Of a stretch of DNA of 64,000 nucleotides, positions 21,964 through 34,980 are shown piece by piece. A program made the translations under genes and the position numbers. The stretch covers positions 62,001-126,000 of the forward strand of contig RCTD01000029.1 in NCBI GenBank assembly GCA_014898415.1, read 5' to 3'. Source of the stretch: Stromatinia cepivora. Taxonomy: Eukaryota; Ascomycota; Leotiomycetes; Helotiales; Sclerotiniaceae. Position 1 is the stretch's first letter, and each line of letters begins with the position of its first letter. Under the pieces are notes generated by a model. That model saw nothing but the letters and a program-made list of their open reading frames with translations, made no database searches and had not been told where the DNA came from.

Positions 21964-23305
21964 ATGGCATCTAAGTTTCTGCTCAGTGCTAGCTTGTTCA
22001 CTCAATTCATTTCAGCGCAGGAGTACTCCTACATCTACCTCGACAACACCGATTATATCGCCAACGCGAGTAACGTCGTCGAAGCATCATGGACTGATTT
22101 GGCGGTAGCTTTCCAACACCAAATGAGACCAGTTCCGCCGCTTACTCGGGGTTTGATTGGACCAAGCCTTTTCCCGGCACACCACTGAAAGGATTTGGTG
22201 CTCATCCGCGCATCGTCGATGACATACCCTTCCCAAACACAACTGTATATAATCAGTCTACCGAGGTTACTGCCATCACATATAGCATCCCAGACTCACT
22301 TATGAGTAGCGATGGTGTACCTTTGGACATGGACTCGTCTTGGTATATCTGCCAGCACTACTTCGTTAGCACGTTACCTGATCCGACCCATCCAATTGAC
22401 GAATCCTGCGGCTTCTTGCCCGACCAATGCCAGGCAGATCTGAAGGCAGACCTGACGACGTCGTGGGGCAAGCTTGATCCCACGATCCCGTGCTCAGGTC
22501 TTGCATTTGATACAATTCCCGACAGCTGCGAGGAAACCCTTGGGATGGTACACGCTGATGTTTTGGGTAAGTAATCTGTTGTTTCGATTTACCCTGAAAA
22601 GTATGCTAAATCCGCGGCGTGCCAGGTTGGGACTCGAGCTACTTTGCCGATACAGAGACTGCCAAGATCCTGACCGTAGACGAAGTTAGTCAGCAGTCTT
22701 GGATGATCGGGACCGGCTATATCAACACTGGGAATGAGACTGCCTACTACGCCGCTTCCAACCGTACCTACCTCGTCGTCACTGTCTTTGGGTATAACAC
22801 TAATGTCGACACTGCCAACATGGACACGCCTGTGGCTGAGCTCGCATGTCTCCGTCCGTCGTGGAAAGCGCCCTCAGTATCAACGAGCTCCTCAACGACG
22901 AGCTCCATAATGACAAGTTCCGCAACGACGAGCTCTACAAAGATGAGCTCCATAACGACAAGTTCCGTAACGACGAGCTCTACAACATCGACAATGTCAG
23001 CGATTACGACCAGCATTACGACCAACCCTACCATTCCTTGTGTAAACGGAACGACAGCCGAAGGAATTTCTGGCAACTTCTTGGGTCTTTGTGGATATAG
23101 TTGCAATTTCAATCATTGCCCCTCGGACGTATGCATCTGTACACAGTCGGCATCCGTGGCGCTGCCAACTCCAACGGCAATTGGCAAAGCTGGATGTCCC
23201 GCTGCTGGCTTAAGTTCAGATGCAGATTATTCCGCCTACGTTGACCTATGTCAATTCACGTGTAGTCATGGGTATTGTCCAACCGGTGCTTGCGTTTATT
23301 GCTAG
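21964..23305 (+). pseudogene. Secreted protein with two C-terminal CBM24-like modules; one-base frameshift
   Basis: Exon 1 is 21964-22566, the intron 22567-22625 (GTAAGT..GCCAG, 59 bp) and exon 2 22626-23305. Signal peptide: MASKFLLSASLFTQFISA. The frame opened at 21964 changes to the next frame near 22111-22114 with no splice sites that fit; adding up both exons gives 1,283 bp, one short of a multiple of three, which points to a one-base loss. After that point the frame is open to the end (about 427 residues in all). The N-terminal domain, of unknown fold, has several Cys, many N-glycosylation sequons and the string SSWYICQHYFVSTLPDP. A Ser/Thr-rich linker with 45-bp DNA repeats follows. Two cysteine modules, LCGYSCNFNHCP and LCQFTCSHGYCP, end the protein and match those in the GH71 gene. 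It may act with the GH71 enzyme on alpha-1,3-glucan. A sequencing error is possible. Confidence 0.72.
22894..22990 (+). repeat. 45-bp imperfect repeat coding for the Ser/Thr linker
   Basis: Within exon 2, units of about 45 bp built from acgacgagctc and gacaagttccg recur two to three times and encode a Ser/Thr-rich linker between the N-terminal domain and the cysteine modules. Such a repeat can change in number and so alter the linker length. Confidence 0.7.
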
Positions 23306-24131
23306 GTTTAATTCTAAAGTAATAGGGCGGGTTTTGAAGGGCGACTTTCTGTGTTCATATCTGTACAATTAGTACCCACCTAGTACTTCAATAAATTGAT
23401 CTGTGTGCCGAAATGTTCAATGATTGATTAGATTCAAACGATCGCGAAGCAATTGTTGAGGTTGGGGCCCAACCTGATCCACTGATGAACTTGAGCACAA
23501 TGTATACGGAGGTGTATAACATGATTACGTGTTTGTCCCACCCACCGCCTTTGGTTTGTCATCAACCAAATCATTTTGCCCATATCGTGATCCTGGCAAA
23601 TGAAGGCGGTGAGACAAAAATCAAGCCATTCCTCTGTACTTCGTGTAGCCAGAAAGTATAGTACACGGAGTATGATCTGGAGGATAAGCTCGGGGTTTTG
23701 GATACAATAAAAAAGATGGGTACCGTATAACTCGACAAACTGAGAATAGGCCTATTACTCCTTAGGCTTAGTATCTCTCGAAAGAAATGAATAACAAAAT
23801 TGTCTAATTTGTTGATTCATCCAATTATGTATTCTGATTGGTCCCTTAATCCAAGCAAGTAAACTTGGGCTTAAAATGGTATGAGCTCATTCTCAGTTTG
23901 TCATCGGTTCTGCCGTATCTTTATTTGCATTCACCTATGAAAGTACCATAAAAGTCAGTTTTAATGGGGCGCATGTAACCAGGGCTTTCAATGTGGTACG
24001 CTAGAGAGATTTAAGCCACCCAAATCAACAGTATAAAGAAGTGTCTACCGCACTTAAGGAGATACATATATCATCTACTCCCCTTCTTCTTCTACTAATT
24101 GTGCTCTCAACACTTCCATTTATCTTCCGCA
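23306..24131. other. Intergenic region, no gene seen
   Basis: About 0.8 kb of ordinary sequence between two plus-strand genes. I see no repeats or open frames of note. The final 100 bases are pyrimidine-rich (ctccccttcttcttctac) as is common upstream of fungal starts. Confidence 0.4.
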
Positions 24132-25778
24132 ATGGCTTCCCAACAATCCCAAGACGGCCCGGGCTTTTATCTGCCTGCTTACAATCCTAAGGCTTCGATT
24201 TCACAACAGGATTGTCTAGACGCCATACGAGGAGAAGTCATTCCCAAGAACCTTGGTGATATTGAAGATCGTGATGGTATTAGGATCATTTCTTGCATAA
24301 TCCATGGATTACGCTATAACGAAGCATTTGCCGAGTCCGAGTCAATGAAAGAAACCTGCGCTAAGAGTACCAATAAAATTCTGGCCCGCGCTAGGAACGC
24401 GCGCTTGATCATGAGCAACAAGATTCCACTTATGACAAATCATAAGGAGAAGCCATACTGCATCTGGCATCCACAGGTAGCGACCATTGACACATATCGT
24501 GAGCTGGTTCAGAAGTACCCTGACATGCGCTACCACGTTGGTCGAGCATGTGCAGTTGGCGGCTATGTCGACTTGTACCGCGAACTCGATTTGCTCCCGG
24601 ATATCTCCATAGCTGAAGAAGCAAGAGATAATTTGGATGTCGTCGGTTCGAAGGAGATATTTGATCTCATCATGTGTCAGCCGAAATTGTACGCCGTCTT
24701 GGATGATTACACGCGCTCGGTGAATTGGAAAGCTCCACGCGTAGCGGCGGGTCTCAATGGCGACACAGCAGTGCTTTCGTCATTAGATGTGACATTTGAA
24801 GTTTGGAAGGAGTGGCCGAAAGTACACTTTCATTATTTCAATATCACCGAAGATTATGGCGTAGGCGAGACCTCTTCTCCTCGGACCCATAGCCGTCCTC
24901 TGGCCCCTGAGCACGTCCCCCTGCTCTACAATCCTCTGCCACTTCACCTCCCAACCACAAACAAGGATGCTCTTATTGTTCATGCTGCTTACGAGGGCAA
25001 TATCGATCGATACGCGCGTCTCCGACGTCCTGTCATGGTCCACTCAGTAGAGGGTCAGGCCGTGGTCCGCGGTATCTATCACCACACAGCCTTTGCGCGT
25101 TGGCTCGTTGGTCAACCGCTCTCTGTCCCCCCGCACCTTGAGAATGACATCAAAGAGGCCATTATGGCTCGCTTCATCATGGTCAACGACTTATCGCGTA
25201 TAGGCCATGTCCAATGGCCCATGCCCTTTATGATTTGGTGGCCTCTGATTCCACAAGAGGCAACACTTCGTGAATTGGCGCGTCGAATGCCCGGCATGCT
25301 GCTTCCGGTTGCCATAACGTGTATAATCGCAGATTATAGGTGGCTATGGGAGGAGCTTACACCAGAACCGCATTCGCTGCTATGGGAACAAGCGACGCAG
25401 CGGCAAACTGGTGTATCGACAGCAAATCAAAACTACTATGTCGAAGATCTAGAGCGCCGGGCAGCCGAGAAGGGTATCAATCTGCTTGATCACGTGCGGT
25501 TGCGTAGGCAGGATGTCTATGAGTGTTTAGAGCGAATCAAGGAGCCGACTTCCATCTTCTTGCAGCCGTATGTTTCGATTGATGGGGATGTCCTGGGAGA
25601 TTCTCAACTTGACGGTGTCTACCCTGGCGGGCAGGTGTATGTGGGGAATTGGGAGTTGTGCATTGCAGTGAGCGATGATGTTAGAGAAAAGGCGCGGACT
25701 GAGGATGTTGATCATTGCTTGAACATAAATTGGGGGTGGCCCTATTCAATCTGGGATGTATGGGCTTCCATGAGATAA
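24132..25778 (+). CDS. Unknown protein, 548 residues
   Basis: This is an uninterrupted single exon. The ATG at 24132 (gcaATGgc, MASQQSQ) is preferred to the in-frame ATG at 24099, which would add 11 residues (MCSQHFHLSSA). The protein has no signal peptide and no transmembrane helix, so it is probably intracellular. It is Trp- and Tyr-rich. The central part (about residues 280-330) has a helix-pair look with DALIVHAAYEGNIDRYARLR, reminiscent of ankyrin-type repeats without the full consensus. A conserved-looking segment VRGIYHHTAFARWLVGQ follows, and acidic-aromatic strings (WGWPYSIWDVWASMR) end the protein. I believe similar proteins of unknown function occur in multiple copies in filamentous ascomycetes, but that is recollection, not a search. 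Base composition and codon use resemble the other left-half genes. Confidence 0.8.
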   Translation: MASQQSQDGPGFYLPAYNPKASISQQDCLDAIRGEVIPKNLGDIEDRDGIRIISCIIHGLRYNEAFAESESMKETCAKSTNKILARARNARLIMSNKIPLMTNHKEKPYCIWHPQVATIDTYRELVQKYPDMRYHVGRACAVGGYVDLYRELDLLPDISIAEEARDNLDVVGSKEIFDLIMCQPKLYAVLDDYTRSVNWKAPRVAAGLNGDTAVLSSLDVTFEVWKEWPKVHFHYFNITEDYGVGETSSPRTHSRPLAPEHVPLLYNPLPLHLPTTNKDALIVHAAYEGNIDRYARLRRPVMVHSVEGQAVVRGIYHHTAFARWLVGQPLSVPPHLENDIKEAIMARFIMVNDLSRIGHVQWPMPFMIWWPLIPQEATLRELARRMPGMLLPVAITCIIADYRWLWEELTPEPHSLLWEQATQRQTGVSTANQNYYVEDLERRAAEKGINLLDHVRLRRQDVYECLERIKEPTSIFLQPYVSIDGDVLGDSQLDGVYPGGQVYVGNWELCIAVSDDVREKARTEDVDHCLNINWGWPYSIWDVWASMR

Positions 25779-28700
25779 GGAAACGCTTTTTTTTGTCAAA
25801 TTTTTTTTAGTTTCATTTAATTTAATTTGAGGTTATGATTGCTATGAACTACATTTCATTGCAACTTATTTTCAGTAATATTCTCAATTTTCGGAAGTCT
25901 TGCCCAAGGAGAAAAAGAAAAATAGGTTTGAAGTACTAATAGAAAGTTCGAAGGCTGGGGTTTGAGAATTGAACAAAAATTTCACTACATAGCATCTATA
26001 TAATCAAAACAGGTCTAAACTCGTTGAATTTCTAGTGACTTGAAAGTGGATGATCAAGGAGTGGAAACGGCAGAAGAAATACGCTGAACAACAGGCTTCA
26101 AATCACTTATATCTGGTCAATAGTACTGAAATATCGGGGGATAGAGGAGTATATTGAACTATCTCCCCTCTATTGATATACAACAGATCACGATCTATCT
26201 CATTTGATTGCTAAACCACGAGTTATGAGAATGACTTGTTATAGAAAGTGATAGGAATAAGGGAGTGTATACACACAATACAATAAACGGCAAATTTCAT
26301 CCAAAGGAAGAGTGCAATGACGACGTTAAAACACTGGATACATGAGAACGAAATTATTCTGATAATTAAACCTCAGATAGCGATGACGTTGTGGTTTTCA
26401 AGAGGGGTGATTTAATTAAGAAGCTCTTGGATCGTTTGATATTGCGAATGAGAGATATGGGATGGAATACTTCAGGGAACGGGACTAAATATACCTCATT
26501 CTTTTCTTAGATATACAACAAACAATAAATCTACTTCATTACTTTCAGGCTAAATCGCTGAGTATGATGTATACTTGAAAATTCTTAGATAGCATAGTAA
26601 TTCAAAGATAGCTAGCTAACTAGTTAACTTTGGTTTTAGTGAAGTTTTAGGTTAGATGTAATCATAGCATAGTATGAGTTTGGTGCCGCTGAACTTAATC
26701 TTTTTGGAGGAATCGCAGTATTGTATCATTTATATTATTATAAATAGTTCAAACTACTTTCGTTTAGATAACTTCATACGCTCTCTTCATGAAAATATCC
26801 GCTTCTTTACTGTCCTCTTTTTTGCTCGTCTCATTCCTCTATTCTCCCAGCAAGTCAATACCGAATTCGAGCTTTTAACTAGTCGACCACGACTCTATGG
26901 TCAATATGTGTCATTATCACTATAGAATAACTCAAGCAACTCCAATTTCTTCTCCTCCCAAACTAAGATCTAATTCTAGCCCCCGACTTGATTCCATCCA
27001 ATGCAAAGATCAACACACTTATCCGATCACATCATACATACAACAGCGTTCCCTTCACTTCTCCCTTCACTTCTTTCTCCTTCTGAACTCACTAAAGCTT
27101 ACTCGTACCCACTACTAGTATCCTTCCAAATCTCTCCCTAAACAAGCCCACCTCAAATCTTTGAGCCGAACCGTTATTTCATTATATATTTCATCATAAT
27201 TTTCAGCCCATAAGCCCCCCATCTAGCCTCCCACTACCAATCTTACATCTCCAATCTCTAAAAGGAAGTCAGTCTCTCTAAATAGTCTTTATGTATTACG
27301 GTTGTTAGAAGGATATTACTAGTAAAACTAGGAAACTTTACAAAGAAACAACTTTATTATTAAAAACAAATATATAATCAATAATATACTATCGATTGAT
27401 TAGAAAACTCTACAAAATCTTTATATTTATTAAACTCTAATATATAATCAACAATTTATTATTGTTTTGATATCATTTTTTATTGAATTTAAAAGAAAAA
27501 GGTTTTTTTAAATAGAAAAGAAATAATAAAAAGTTTTATAATTATTTTAGAATTAATTAATTCTTTATTATTTGTAGTTCTGACAATTCTTTTTATTCTA
27601 TTTTTAAAAATAACTTATTAATTAATTATTATTAATATTTCTTCGAATAATTATAATAAAAATAGAAAGCATTTTAGATTTATCGATTAATTCAAATACT
27701 TTTCAAATTTGAAGGGAAAATATATCGAGAATCCAAAACAATAACAAAATAAAGTATTGATATTAAATTGTTAATTTATTATACAATTTGAAATAAAATT
27801 AACACAAAAATTCGAAAATATATAAAAAAAAATTAAAATCTTTAGATCAAAAAATCAATAACAAATCAAAAAGATTTTTGTTTGTTTTATACAAAAAAAA
27901 ACAATTAATTCATCAATAGCAATCACTAATAATAAAAGGCGATATTTAATTCCATTTCAATTTTTCAAAGAAAATCTCCGAAATTTTAAAAACTTCTAAG
28001 AGTTCTGGAAACTTCTAACCATACACTTTACCGAAAAATAACCGTAATTTTATTTCCAATCCTTAATTATAAATAATTCATCAAATTTCCAATTTTCAAT
28101 ATTTTTTATTCAAATTCAAAATGAAGGTTCAAGTTCAAAATAAAAATGATATTTATAATTTTATCAAAATTAGTGTATTCTTTGTAGAGCTAGAGTGTTT
28201 CAAATTAGAAGGGATAGGAAATCATAAGGATGGATTGAATAAAATTTAAATGTATTTTGAAGTATTATAAAAGATATTATTAAATTGAATTTTCTTTGAA
28301 TTATTTATAAAGGAAGGGTATATTGATTCTTTATAATAATAATTAAAAAGATTCAACGAATTATAAGAGAATTGATAAAAGATTGAAGGGGAAGGAGAAT
28401 GATTTTTGAATAGATGAAATATATATTAGGAATTAGGGTTTCAATATATATTATTCGATATAAGTTATATTGATATAATTATAAATATTATATAGTTTAT
28501 TTTAGATTATTTATTTTTAAGAAATAAATAAAAAAGAGATTAGATTTTGTATATATATATTGTTAATAAAGGATAATTGATATAGTTTTCGAAAAATTTA
28601 AAAGGAATGATTAAGGAAAGGTTATATAATTGAACAAAAGTATTTTCGAATTTGGAAAATATAATAGAATATAAATGATTTGTAGGATTAAAGAAAAAAA

Positions 28701-28847
28701 AATATAGAAATTATATTAAATCAGTATATAAATCAGAAAGGATTTTTGTAATAATATAAAATGTTTTTGATTGAAATTATAAATCTCTATTAATCTTTTT
28801 GAAAAAGAATCTAGATAGTAAAGAAATAAATTCAATGGTATATTGGG
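25779..28847. other. Transition from genic DNA to the AT-rich transposon block, no gene seen
   Basis: From the last gene to about 27,290 the sequence is ordinary intergenic DNA with unsupported short frames (26674-26925, 26897-27118). At about 27,300 it turns abruptly to AT-rich DNA with few C and G residues, saturated with stop codons in all frames. Between 27,300 and 28,847 I recognise no element; it may be an older, fully decayed repeat. Confidence 0.5.
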
Positions 28848-28852
28848 ATTAG

Positions 28853-29196
28853 TGTTACGACGGCATCCAATATACCGCGTCACATGGTCAGGAAGTCACG
28901 TGATGGATCTAGAGGATCTAGGGGATCAAAGAATAAACATCTAGATCTATAGGATTTAGATGATTCAGACAAGATAGAATTGTAGGCTTTGCAGAGCAGG
29001 AAGGTCTATATAAGGGAATGGATTTCATTATAATGTAGAGTTTGATATTCAAAATCAATTATTAGTTTTATTATTATAGTTACGAAAATTGTAATCAATT
29101 ATCAATTTTATTGAATTCCTATTTGAAGTTTAATCTAAATCATTTCGAGAGATTTCTAATTATTTTTATATGATTCTAGAGGCAGCTTCTATAATA
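28853..29196 (+). repeat. Gypsy-1 5' LTR
   Basis: Starts tgttacgacggcatcc and ends ataata (decayed gtaaca). It is 344 bp, the same as its partner at 53471. The left end keeps many C and G residues; the right (inner) end is heavily AT-shifted. Confidence 0.9.
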
Positions 29197-29249
29197 CTTT
29201 GAGTATTATTTCTATTTTAAGTATCGATTCAATATTAACCGTTATTATA

Positions 29250-29895
29250 GTATTCAGGGATATTATCATTAATCAACTTGCATTAGCAATAGATATCGAT
29301 AATATCAAGATAATTGATATATTTAAGGAAATCATTATCAACAAAATACTCAAGATTGCTTTACTAGATAAATACCAAGGTAATCGATAGGAACTCGATA
29401 CTTTCCTTTTGCAATTTGAAATCTATTTTAGATTCAATGAAGATAAGTTCATTATTATGGAATCTAAGAGTGTATAAATTATATTATATTTTAGAGGAGA
29501 AGCAATTAAATGGATCCAATCATATTTATATGATTATTTCGAATATAATAATGGAGATTGTATACAATCTATTCGAATAATCTTTAATAGTTTTGAAAGT
29601 TTTAAGACAGAAATTCGCAGGATTTTTGGAAATTCCAATGAATTAGAGATAATAGAAAAAAAGATCTTTAATTTCAAATAGATAGATTTAGTATTGAAGT
29701 ATGCTACAGAATTTCGAAGATATATAAGAACAATTAATTGGGATGAAATCGTTATCATAAGTTACTATTGTAAAGGGCTCAAATCAAAAATTAGATTGGA
29801 ATTAAAAAGAATTATTGCAAGTATAGATTTGAATGATCTAATCCAAGATTCAATTGAATCAGATGATTGTTTTTATAGATTTAAACAAAGCTAGA
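29250..29895 (+). pseudogene. Gypsy-1 gag relic
   Basis: Reading across a few stops gives a retrotransposon Gag core: DTFLLQFEIYFRFNEDKF, then an AIKWIQSYL-x-DYFEYN string, SFESFKTEIRRIFGN, and KYATEFRRYI followed by NWDE. A CX2C-type zinc-knuckle remnant may follow near 29930. In Gypsy-2 the same region lies at about 46090-46610. Confidence 0.75.
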
Positions 29896-31389
29896 AATTG
29901 TATAAACTTCAAGAAAACCGAAACCAAGGGTATTATTGCAAAAACAAGGGTAGATTACGATATGATTTACAAAGATATGGAGACTTTATAAAACTAAACG
30001 TTATATATTATATAAATAGAAATGATAATTAGGAAAAGAAATATAAACGAAACAATAATTTATATTTTGAATATGAAAAAGCAAGGTATCGGGCAGTAGA
30101 TTGCCAAAGCAAGAAAACAAATAAAAGGAAGAGCAATTTTAAGAATAAATTCGGCAAAGATCAACTTAATATCATTTTTACGTTACAATTGTATATAGTC
30201 AGTATTATAAGACTAGTCATACCATTATCAGCTTATAAAAAAGAGCTAGGAGAAGAAGAGGTAGAGAACCTTTTATGGGTAAACAGAGACCTACAATTAG
30301 GAGAGTTATGGGAAATATTCTATCAATATACATCCGAGTAGAATGAAAGCCAGAACTTGTTTCTATATAGAAAAGTCGGAAAAGAATATTGTATCTAAGT
30401 TCAGGCTATATTACTATTATCAGTTATGGGAATGGTAATAAAAATAATCTGAAGGAATTATCGATACACTTTATAGAAAGATTTATTCGATAACAAAACT
30501 AGATTAGGAACGAATATAGTTTATCTAAAAGAAAAAGAATTATAATATATAATATTTGTTGATGAAATCATTTAGGATTATGAAGATAAGCAAATTATAT
30601 TATAATTGAATGCTATAGGATAAACAGGATAAATATATTATAGAATTAAGATAAATGAATAAATATAATCAATTATAATAGATTCAAAGATTATAGGAAA
30701 TTTTATTATATCAGAAGTTATAAAGTATTTGGGAATTCTATTCCAAGAGAAACAAGAACCCTATCAATTACAATTAGTTGATGAACAACTAACAGAATCT
30801 GATAGAAAGGTTTTTTAAGAGATATAATTAGTACAAATAAATATAATCCAATATTCAAAGGTTATATAGCTTGATATTATATTATTAAATCAATAATAGA
30901 TTATCTTAAGGATGCTATGATTAAAGGTATACAATTTAAAAATAAATTGATCATAAGAAATAATAATATTCGATTAATGCAAAAACGATTATAACGATAT
31001 ATTCAAAATATTTGCGAAATATAATATATGTCAAAGGAAATTGAATACGAACAATATTAGTAATATAGAATATTCAGTTTAAGATCCTTTATTAAAAGCG
31101 AAGGCCAGTATATCTTTTTTACAAATGTAGAAACCAACGATATAGTACAAAATCGCAATTAAGGTAAAAGAATCTATAATATCAGAATAATATAAGAAAT
31201 ATAAATATGTTTTTAAAGAATTTAGAATCTATAAGGTTTTACTAAAATATAAGTTATAGAATTACGAGATAATATTGGAGGAAGGCAAGATATTTGTGTA
31301 CATTTTAATTTATTCAATATCAATTGATAAGCTGAAGATATTTAAAGAATATATCAATAATAATTTGATCAAAGAATGAATCAGAGAAT

Positions 31390-32395
31390 CCATATTCCAA
31401 ATAACAAATCTAATTATATAGGTATTTAAGAAGAATGATATTAAAAGATTAATTATGGATTATAAAAAGCTTAATGTATTTATCAAAAAGGATCGATATT
31501 CATTTTTATTAGCTATAGAATTAAAAGATCGATTAAGCGGAGTAATAATATTCATCAAGATGGATTTATATAATAGTTATTATTTAATTAAAATGAAAGA
31601 AGATAAGGAATGGAAAACCGTTTTCAAGATTAGATATGGGTTATATGAATATTAAATTATATTATTTAAATGAATTAATGCATCAATAATATTTATGAGA
31701 TTAATAAACAATATACTATTACAATATTTGGATATTTATTATATATATTATTTGAACGATATCCTAATATATTCGAACAATAAAGTTCAATATATTAAAG
31801 ATATTAGTAATATTCTTGAATGTTTGATTAAAATTGATTTATTATATAAATCAAGCAAATATGAATTCTATATTATGGAAATAGAATTTCTAGGATTTAT
31901 TGTATCAAATTAAAGATTCAAAATGAGCAAGGATAAGATCAAAATAATATTCGAATAGAAATAGTTTACTACAATTAAAGAAGTATAATCTTTTTTAGGA
32001 TTCATTAATTTTTATTGAAGATTTATTAAAGGTTATTTAAAGATTATAACATTTTTAATTAATTTAATTAGAAAAGAGCAGGGAATATTCGAATGGATTG
32101 TTAAGGTGCAGAAGTCCTTCGAAGTATTCAAATAGATAATGGCCGGAAAGTCAATATTGTTAATATTTGATCCAGAAAAGCAAATTATAGTGGAAACAAA
32201 TTCCTCAGATTTTGTTATAAGGGCAATTCTGAATCAATCAGATCAAAATGAAAAATATCAATCAATCACATTCTATTCTCGAAAATTATTACCAACAGAA
32301 TTGAATTACAAAATATACAATAAAGAATTACTAATGATAATCGATATATTTAAAGAATAGCGAGTATATTTGAAAAAATCAAAATATATAGTATA
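31390..32395 (+). pseudogene. Gypsy-1 reverse transcriptase and RNase H relic (first part)
   Basis: DYKKLN, then KDRYSFLLAIE, FIKMDLYNSYYLIK and IYYIYYLNDILIYSNN (YLND where the active site YxDD is expected) identify the Gypsy reverse transcriptase. RNase H follows from about 32130 (LLIFDPEKQIIVETNSSDFV, ELLMIIDIF). The frame is cut at 32395 by the insertion of Copia-1 and resumes at 37878. Confidence 0.85.
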
Positions 32396-32561
32396 TGTTG
32401 GAAATGAGGCCATCATAGGATTAGAATTGAGGTCACGTGATCACAATGGTGCACAGACCATATTTGGGGATAACCTCAATTCTACTCCTATTAGAATTAT
32501 AAATCCTTAATTCAATTTATATAATCAACAATACTATTATTTCCTATACCAAAAGTTAACA
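32396..32561 (+). repeat. Copia-1 5' LTR
   Basis: 166 bp, tgttggaaatgaggccatca to gttaaca. Compared with the 3' LTR, the differences I see are transitions. Confidence 0.9.
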
Positions 32562-34037
32562 GGTTATAAGCTTGGTTGTATAATAGTAATTAAAAAGCAA
32601 AGCAAATCGAAAAAGGATTAATATAGTTAGTAGAGATAAAACAGAATGAAAATCAGAGTTTTCATATAGTATCATTGAAACAAAATTGAAATATGATAAT
32701 ACAGTTTATAATTTATAATATTATAGGTCAGAGTGGAGAGCAGTCTGTATAGTGCTGATATAGAATTATAATAGAAATGAAAAGCAAGTTTATATAATTA
32801 CAAGAAAATATATTATAATATGATTTTACGAATTTTCTTATTGTTTTATTTTTATATTTCTTTATTATCCTGAATCTATTTGTTGTATACTTTTTAAAAT
32901 CGTTTTAAAAACCTGAAAACTATCTTCGATATCCATCAAATAGTAAGAAATCTTTACAATATCGGAATCAAATAATTCTTCGAAGTTTGATCAAAACAAT
33001 CATAAACGATGATTCAGATAAACGAAGATATAATTGAAAGAGAAAGGATGGTTTTATATAATTGATTAAATATTAAATGAATATATATAGATTGTAGAAT
33101 CCAATACAGTATTTGTTTACAAAATCAATAATCGTGTATATTATAATATCGAGTTGAAATCGGAATATTTAAAGAACGAAGCGAATATATTATTATATAT
33201 TTGTATAATATTTAATAATAATGATGAAATCCTTACCAACGAATATTCAATAGTATATACACTTTGGAAATACTTTAAATCAAAATATACCAGAATTAGT
33301 GCAATTACAGCCAATATGTATATAACAATGATCCAGAACTTTAAATTCCAACCCGATATTTATTCTGATATAATTATTATCGAAGCTTGAGATAAACTGA
33401 AAGAGTATAGAAGGAAATTAGGGGTTATAAATAAAAATTATTAGTTAGTATATTAAAATACTGTTTTGTTTTTGGTTTTAATATATAATCTTTTAATCAA
33501 TTATCAAGGAATAATGGATATATTGGATATTCAAATCAATTTTAGTATTGATGATAAGATTAAATATTTATAGATTAAGAAATTTTGTTTTAAAGATAGA
33601 TCAAAGTAAATATAAATTGCGAAAAGATCTAGATATATTTTTCAATATCAAAAATCAGATTTCGAGATCTCAAATAATATTTGTAATCTATATTAAAGGG
33701 AAGATTATTATATATAAGATTGCCTATATTTAATATAAGCCAGCAAATTCCTTTATAGTTATTTTTGTTATCAAAAGAAAAAGGGATCATTGAATTTGAA
33801 GAAGATTTATTTCAACAAAAAAGATCAAGTATATTCTATTAACAATATCTCTGAATCAGATTCCGATATTAAGGATATAATAAAGGAAAATTACAATTTG
33901 ACAAAAAAAACCATTAGTAAAGTTTCCTTTAGCAAATAATATACCGATATAGATGTTTCTTTATATATATTTGATCAATCTTTATTATTCAGATTAATAA
34001 AATCTATTATCAAATGAAGGATAAAGATTGATAGGGG

Positions 34038-34980
34038 AATGATATATTATCGCTATTGGGATTTAATGGATATAGTATACAAAGATGATTTTAAGATACT
34101 ATTTTCAAATGTATTATATATATCAGAATTAGGAGTAAACTTGTTGTTAAGAAAAAGGATTTGCGAAATAGGATTGCAAAAGGAATTCAATTTTTATTAT
34201 ATATATTTCAAAAAGGATAATAAAAAAATCATTTATATTAGAATATAAAATGGAATGTATATAGTTTTATATATAACCAAAGGATACAAGGATATAGCTT
34301 TCTATTCAAATATATATCAAAATGATTAAGAAAAAGATTTTTCTTTAGAGATAATCGATGGTATCAAAAGTATCGATAACGAATTAATATTCAAGAAGAA
34401 AGAAAGATATCTGTTATAGTATCGAAGATTCAATCATCCAGGTTCAAACAAGATCAAGAATTTATACAAAGTATTCAATATAGTTAAACCAATAAAGGTC
34501 CTAATTGAATTAGATATCTACAAAATGTATATATTCATCAAAATAATCAATCATATTCCGAAACAATTGAGTCTGTATAAATCAAAGAGATTCGAATTTA
34601 TATATTTCGATGTTATAGGATTATTCTCAAAATCGATTCAAAGGAATCGTTATTTTATATTGATTATTGATAATTGTATAAAAGTAAATTGGATTATATC
34701 ATTTAAACAAAAAGATGATATAATTCAAATATTGAAAACTTGGAAAAAAAAAATAGAATTGGTTATTGAAGAAAAGATTATTATAATCAGGATTGATAAT
34801 ACATTGGAATTTCTATAAATTATTTGTAAATAATTATTAAATATATAATCCAAAGTTATAATAATTGTTTCTTTATATCAAAACAGATCTGTAAAATGGA
34901 ATATAAGGATTGCAAAAATAAATATAAGAATAATATTAAAAAAAGCTGGATTATTATTAGAATTTTGAAACGAAGTTGTA
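34038..34980 (+). pseudogene. Copia-1 integrase relic
   Basis: The GAG-pre-integrase motif YRRFNHPGSNKIKNLYK (about 34420) is followed by an integrase core with FEFIYFDVIGLFSKS and FILIIDNCIKVNW. It ends near IIIIRIDNTLEFL. It lies upstream of the reverse transcriptase, as in Copia elements. Confidence 0.8.
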
